64,000 bases of DNA from Maribacter sp. MMG018 (GTDB lineage Bacteria > Bacteroidota > Bacteroidia > Flavobacteriales > Flavobacteriaceae), in contig NZ_JAGJEC010000002.1 in the NCBI RefSeq assembly GCF_018100785.1, positions 1,116,001 through 1,180,000 of the forward strand, read 5' to 3'. The notes beneath the pieces were generated by a model. That model saw only the letters and a list, made by a program, of their open reading frames with translations, ran no database searches and was not told the DNA's origin. Both the position numbers and the translations under genes were made by a program. Positions 61,705-64,000 of this stretch are shown piece after piece. Each line of letters opens with the position of its first letter. The stretch's first letter is position 1.

Positions 61705-62958
61705 TTAATCATAAGTTCTATAGTAAGTTTCAATTAAATTTAGATTTTCATCGTATATTCTAATTTCAGAATCCCCTACCCAACTATTATTGCGATCCAT
61801 AGCCATATCCTTATCTATCTCAATCTCATATTCAACTACTTTCGGATTTCTCTTAATCCACCCATTATTTGTAAGCACAGAATATTCTTCTAGATGTACC
61901 ATGTGACGCCAGAAAATTTCCGTTGATTTATTACCATTTCTAGCTACGATTTGATATTCATTCATTCTATATTCCCTAAAACTTAGTCTAAGCCTTACAA
62001 AAAAGTATTGGTTATCTATTTTTTTAGCCGTATCAAGTTCTATTTCCTCAATATGCCTATAATCATCAGGTGAAAGAATTACTTTATTTTCTCCTTTTGT
62101 TTTAACTCCATAATTACCTGATTCATTTTTAAACATTTCCAATTCAGGATTTTTCTTAGGAGTAATATCACCCCAAAAATCATCTTTTGTATAAGTAGTT
62201 TCTTTAGCAATCGTTTTTTCAGCAGCCTTTAATTCTTCAAATGGTGAAGGTTTTTCTTCTCCTTTTTCATAGCTTAAGAAAGTATCATATATACTTTCAA
62301 TTTCATATTTAGGCCATTCCAATTTATCTATATGGGCTTTTAGATAAATTGTTTTACAGTTGTCGAACTTTGTCTTTAGTTTACCAAGAAGCTCGTTTTT
62401 CTGTGTACTTGAGAGGTTTTTAAATTCAGATTTCGGTATATTATGTTCTTGAGAATTCGTAAGTCCCCAATTCCATTGCCAAAAATCATTCCAAGTTTCA
62501 GGACTTCCAGGAGACAAGTTTTTCGATTGTACCCCTGCTTTCGAATATAGTATCTGCCAATCGGATAATTTATAGGTAAAGTCGGAATCAACTCTATTAT
62601 CTTTATTTCCAGAAATAACCACACTTATTTTTGATGGTTGAATATTGTCAAACCTTTTTAATAGGTCTGGATACTTTTCTAAATCTTTTCGGTTTAATAT
62701 TTTACCGGTACCAAGTATAATTGAACCGGATGCCTCCCATTTAAACGAGTAAAACTCCAAAGGTTCACCTAAAAAATCCCACCACTGGATGCCTAATGTA
62801 AAACTATCCATTAAACCTTTAGGTTCTACTTCATTAGAAATCGCACTGCTGGTAATAGATCCAATAAATCTATTTTCTGTATCTCTATTAAATTCTGTCT
62901 GCGAAAAACTACGTGTAAACATTAGTACACCAAATAACAGTAGTAATAGTTTATTCAT
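61705..62958 (-). CDS. Exported hypothetical protein, 417 residues
   Basis: Signal peptide MNKLLLLLFGVLMFTRSFSQ, then unrecognised sequence. The middle contains Trp-rich stretches (PETWNDFWQWNWGLTNSQEHN; LEWPKYEIESIYDTFLSYEKGEE) and the C-terminal part is beta-rich (VKTKGENKVILSPDDYRHIEEIELDTAKKIDNQYFFVRLRLSFREYRMNEYQIVARNGNKS). One of the ends bears a KPKV-like VVEYEIEIDKDMAMDRN segment. It is co-oriented with the TPR/TonB_C gene 19 bases downstream. Upstream lies a palindromic spacer element (63007-63139). Function unknown; localisation periplasmic or surface. Confidence 0.7.
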   Translation of the reverse strand: MNKLLLLLFGVLMFTRSFSQTEFNRDTENRFIGSITSSAISNEVEPKGLMDSFTLGIQWWDFLGEPLEFYSFKWEASGSIILGTGKILNRKDLEKYPDLLKRFDNIQPSKISVVISGNKDNRVDSDFTYKLSDWQILYSKAGVQSKNLSPGSPETWNDFWQWNWGLTNSQEHNIPKSEFKNLSSTQKNELLGKLKTKFDNCKTIYLKAHIDKLEWPKYEIESIYDTFLSYEKGEEKPSPFEELKAAEKTIAKETTYTKDDFWGDITPKKNPELEMFKNESGNYGVKTKGENKVILSPDDYRHIEEIELDTAKKIDNQYFFVRLRLSFREYRMNEYQIVARNGNKSTEIFWRHMVHLEEYSVLTNNGWIKRNPKVVEYEIEIDKDMAMDRNNSWVGDSEIRIYDENLNLIETYYRTYD

Positions 62959-63006
62959 GTTTGGAGGAGGGGTTAACTTATAGCGTGTAAATTGTTTTTA
63001 AGCTTA

Positions 63007-63139
63007 TACAACGTGTTTGTATGTAGTTTGTTGCACGTGGGGGTGGCACTTAACTTAGCTAATACACACCAAACTTAAAATCCGCGAGGATTTTTAGAAG
63101 TAGGCGGGAACAAGCAATTACTTATAGCCATTGTTGGCA
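63007..63139. repeat. Palindromic spacer element A (cassette-like)
   Basis: Spacer of about 133 bases with TACAACG (63007-63013) at one end and TTGTTGGCA at the other, plus AAAATCCGCGAGGATTTTT as an internal inverted repeat (63078-63096). Its minus-strand reading GCTTGTTCCCGCCTACTT followed by the TCCTCGCGGATTTT hairpin is a sequence I have a recollection of seeing between genes in other flavobacteria. It separates the 417-aa and 151-aa genes. Confidence 0.55.
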
Positions 63140-63149
63140 TTAGTTATTT

Positions 63150-63605
63150 TTAAATTCCGAATGTTTTGGTTATTAGCACTTTGTATTTTTCCGAATCTTT
63201 TTTAAATTTTCTAGCTGCCGTAATCCAAATAATTATTCCGAAAGCAATAACTAGTCCACCAAAAATATAAGTTAGAGGTTGATTGTTTGTCGTTAGGAAT
63301 AGTCCAAGAATAAGTCCCAATCCAAGAATAAGATGAGTTATTATTATTAATATTATTAAAAAGTGCTGTTTGAATGAAATTTTAACTTCTGTTATATTTT
63401 CAATATTATTTTCTACTAATTCACCATTAACAACAGTCCAATTTTGGAATGCATAATACCAAGGATACAAAATCCTCTTACGGAAACTAAAAGTATTAGT
63501 GTTTTTGTTATCAAATGAAAATCCTCCAATAGAGTTAAGTTCAGATGTTAGTTTTTCAATAACTTCTTTCGGTCGATTTTTTAACTTAAAATTCCAATTT
63601 TTCAT
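63150..63605 (-). CDS. Small membrane protein, unknown function, between palindromic elements
   Basis: 151 residues. N-terminal soluble part (FKLKNRPKEVIEKLTSELNSIGGFSFDNKNTNTFSFRKRILYPWYYAFQNWTVVNGELVENN), then two hydrophobic helices at about 83-105 and 112-130, and a basic tail (ITAARKFKKDSEKYKV). No known family. It begins 26 bases after one palindromic element and ends 10 bases before another, both with TGCCAA/TTGGCA tips, an arrangement resembling an exchangeable gene cassette. AT-rich and probably acquired. Confidence 0.7.
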   Translation of the reverse strand: MKNWNFKLKNRPKEVIEKLTSELNSIGGFSFDNKNTNTFSFRKRILYPWYYAFQNWTVVNGELVENNIENITEVKISFKQHFLIILIIITHLILGLGLILGLFLTTNNQPLTYIFGGLVIAFGIIIWITAARKFKKDSEKYKVLITKTFGI

Positions 63606-63630
63606 ATTTTTCGCTATTGTTTTTAATGTT

Positions 63631-63703
63631 TGCCAACGTTTTAGCTATGAACAGTTCGGGGCACGCCGTCTGCCACAGTAGCGGGCGTGTTGGCGTGTTG
63701 GCA
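63631..63703. repeat. Palindromic spacer element B (cassette-like)
   Basis: Starts with TGCCAACG (63631-63638) and ends with GTTGGCA (63697-63703), a perfect 7-bp terminal inverted repeat; GTGTTGGC is tandemly repeated at 63687-63702. Higher GC than its surroundings. It lies upstream of the 151-aa gene and its tips match one end of element A. Confidence 0.6.
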
Positions 63704-63889
63704 TTGCTTTCCGCCACGCACATAGCGAAATCTTTTGGTTTTGTTTTTCTTTTTTTGTTCGAAAGCAAAAATTGAATATTTCGCTGACGCGTAATTTTCA
63801 ATTTTGCGACATCATAAATATACGCAGACCATTCTATTTAGCCCAAAAGCCCTATGTTTTCTTATATATTGTTATAAATAAGTTTTCCA

Positions 63890-64000
63890 TTAATGAATTT
63901 TTGTCTCTACTAATCTTTCATCATCTGGCACATAAATGATTTCATCCCACTGGTCATATATGTTACCAGTTATTTTCTTAACTTTCTCACCACTCGAACC
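63890..64000 (-). CDS. C-terminal end of an unknown protein (cut by window edge)
   Basis: The minus strand is open from the window edge to a TAA at 63890-63892, giving 36 residues: GSSGEKVKKITGNIYDQWDE followed by IIYVPDDERLVETKIH. Codon use and composition look coding. Nothing can be said about function. The same strand as the preceding (downstream) cassette-like genes. Confidence 0.6.
   Translation of the reverse strand, partial: GSSGEKVKKITGNIYDQWDEIIYVPDDERLVETKIH

Noticed and set aside
63007-63703. Integron attC sites
   Set aside because: The tips TGCCAAC and GTTGGCA differ from RYYYAAC/GTTRRRY, no integrase gene is present, and the two elements differ in length. Kept only as cassette-like in the findings.
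63586-63801. 71-codon open frame on the minus strand
   Set aside because: It runs through palindromic element B and into the start of the 151-aa gene, has low-complexity Lys/Ser composition at the start, and encodes the repeat itself. I take it as a spurious frame.
1-64000. CRISPR arrays, insertion sequences, tRNA or rRNA genes
   Set aside because: No regularly spaced repeats, transposase-like frames or cloverleaf/rRNA sequence were seen by eye.

Overview
The window looks like chromosomal DNA of a marine member of the Flavobacteriaceae (Bacteroidota). The evidence is the low GC content, the absence of clear Shine-Dalgarno sequences, promoter-like TTG...TAnnTTTG pairs, and families typical of the phylum: a TonB-dependent receptor with an STN domain, DUF4249, DUF3570/DUF4266, DUF4468, a GldL-like membrane protein, and a CzcA permease fused to TolC. 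The genus cannot be told from the sequence. I see no rRNA, tRNA, insertion sequence, prophage or CRISPR array.

Layout. 1-811: 5' part of ilvD (minus). 1205-4708: a 5-oxoprolinase operon (pxpC, pxpB, pxpA) led by an NRAMP-fold transporter that lacks the metal-site residues. 4927-6766: three small poorly known genes; the third (DUF4468) lies between two 40-bp copies of the comM 3' end. 6868-8403: comM/yifB. 8459-15097: a four-gene outer-membrane uptake locus (secreted protein, STN-type TonB receptor, DUF4249 lipoprotein, plug-like protein without a barrel). 15234-17627: a penicillin-acylase-family hydrolase. 17847-21278: a giant WGR-domain protein. 21497-26641: dsbD, tilS, pabB and a flavin reductase. 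26771-32905: an acyltransferase-like membrane protein, lpd, an Lrp regulator divergent from a methionine-gamma-lyase-like enzyme, and nhaC.

33146-41170 is a plus-strand housekeeping block. It starts with a peroxide-defence group (2-Cys peroxiredoxin, thioredoxin, small acidic protein, tpx), then dgkA, ftsK, lolA, an LptF/G permease and ribB with a degenerate RibA-like domain. 41255-45536 holds a large lipoprotein, a DegT aminotransferase and a small hypothetical gene on the minus strand. 45683-51639 is a heavy-metal efflux locus: a His-rich exported protein, a CzcA-TolC single-chain fusion with an internal signal peptide, and an adaptor. 51721-54690 is a compact thioredoxin-ApbE-DUF4266-DUF3570 operon, which I consider the best candidate for a poorly described system: secreted flavin transferase, thiol protein, tiny Cys-rich lipoprotein and an outer-membrane-like protein of unknown function. 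54719-60193 is a complete RND drug-efflux operon on the minus strand. 60717-64000 is accessory: a TPR/TonB_C protein, secreted and membrane hypotheticals, and two palindromic spacer elements that give the right end a cassette-like appearance.

The window was read by eye. Domain calls rest on recognised motifs, not on searches.
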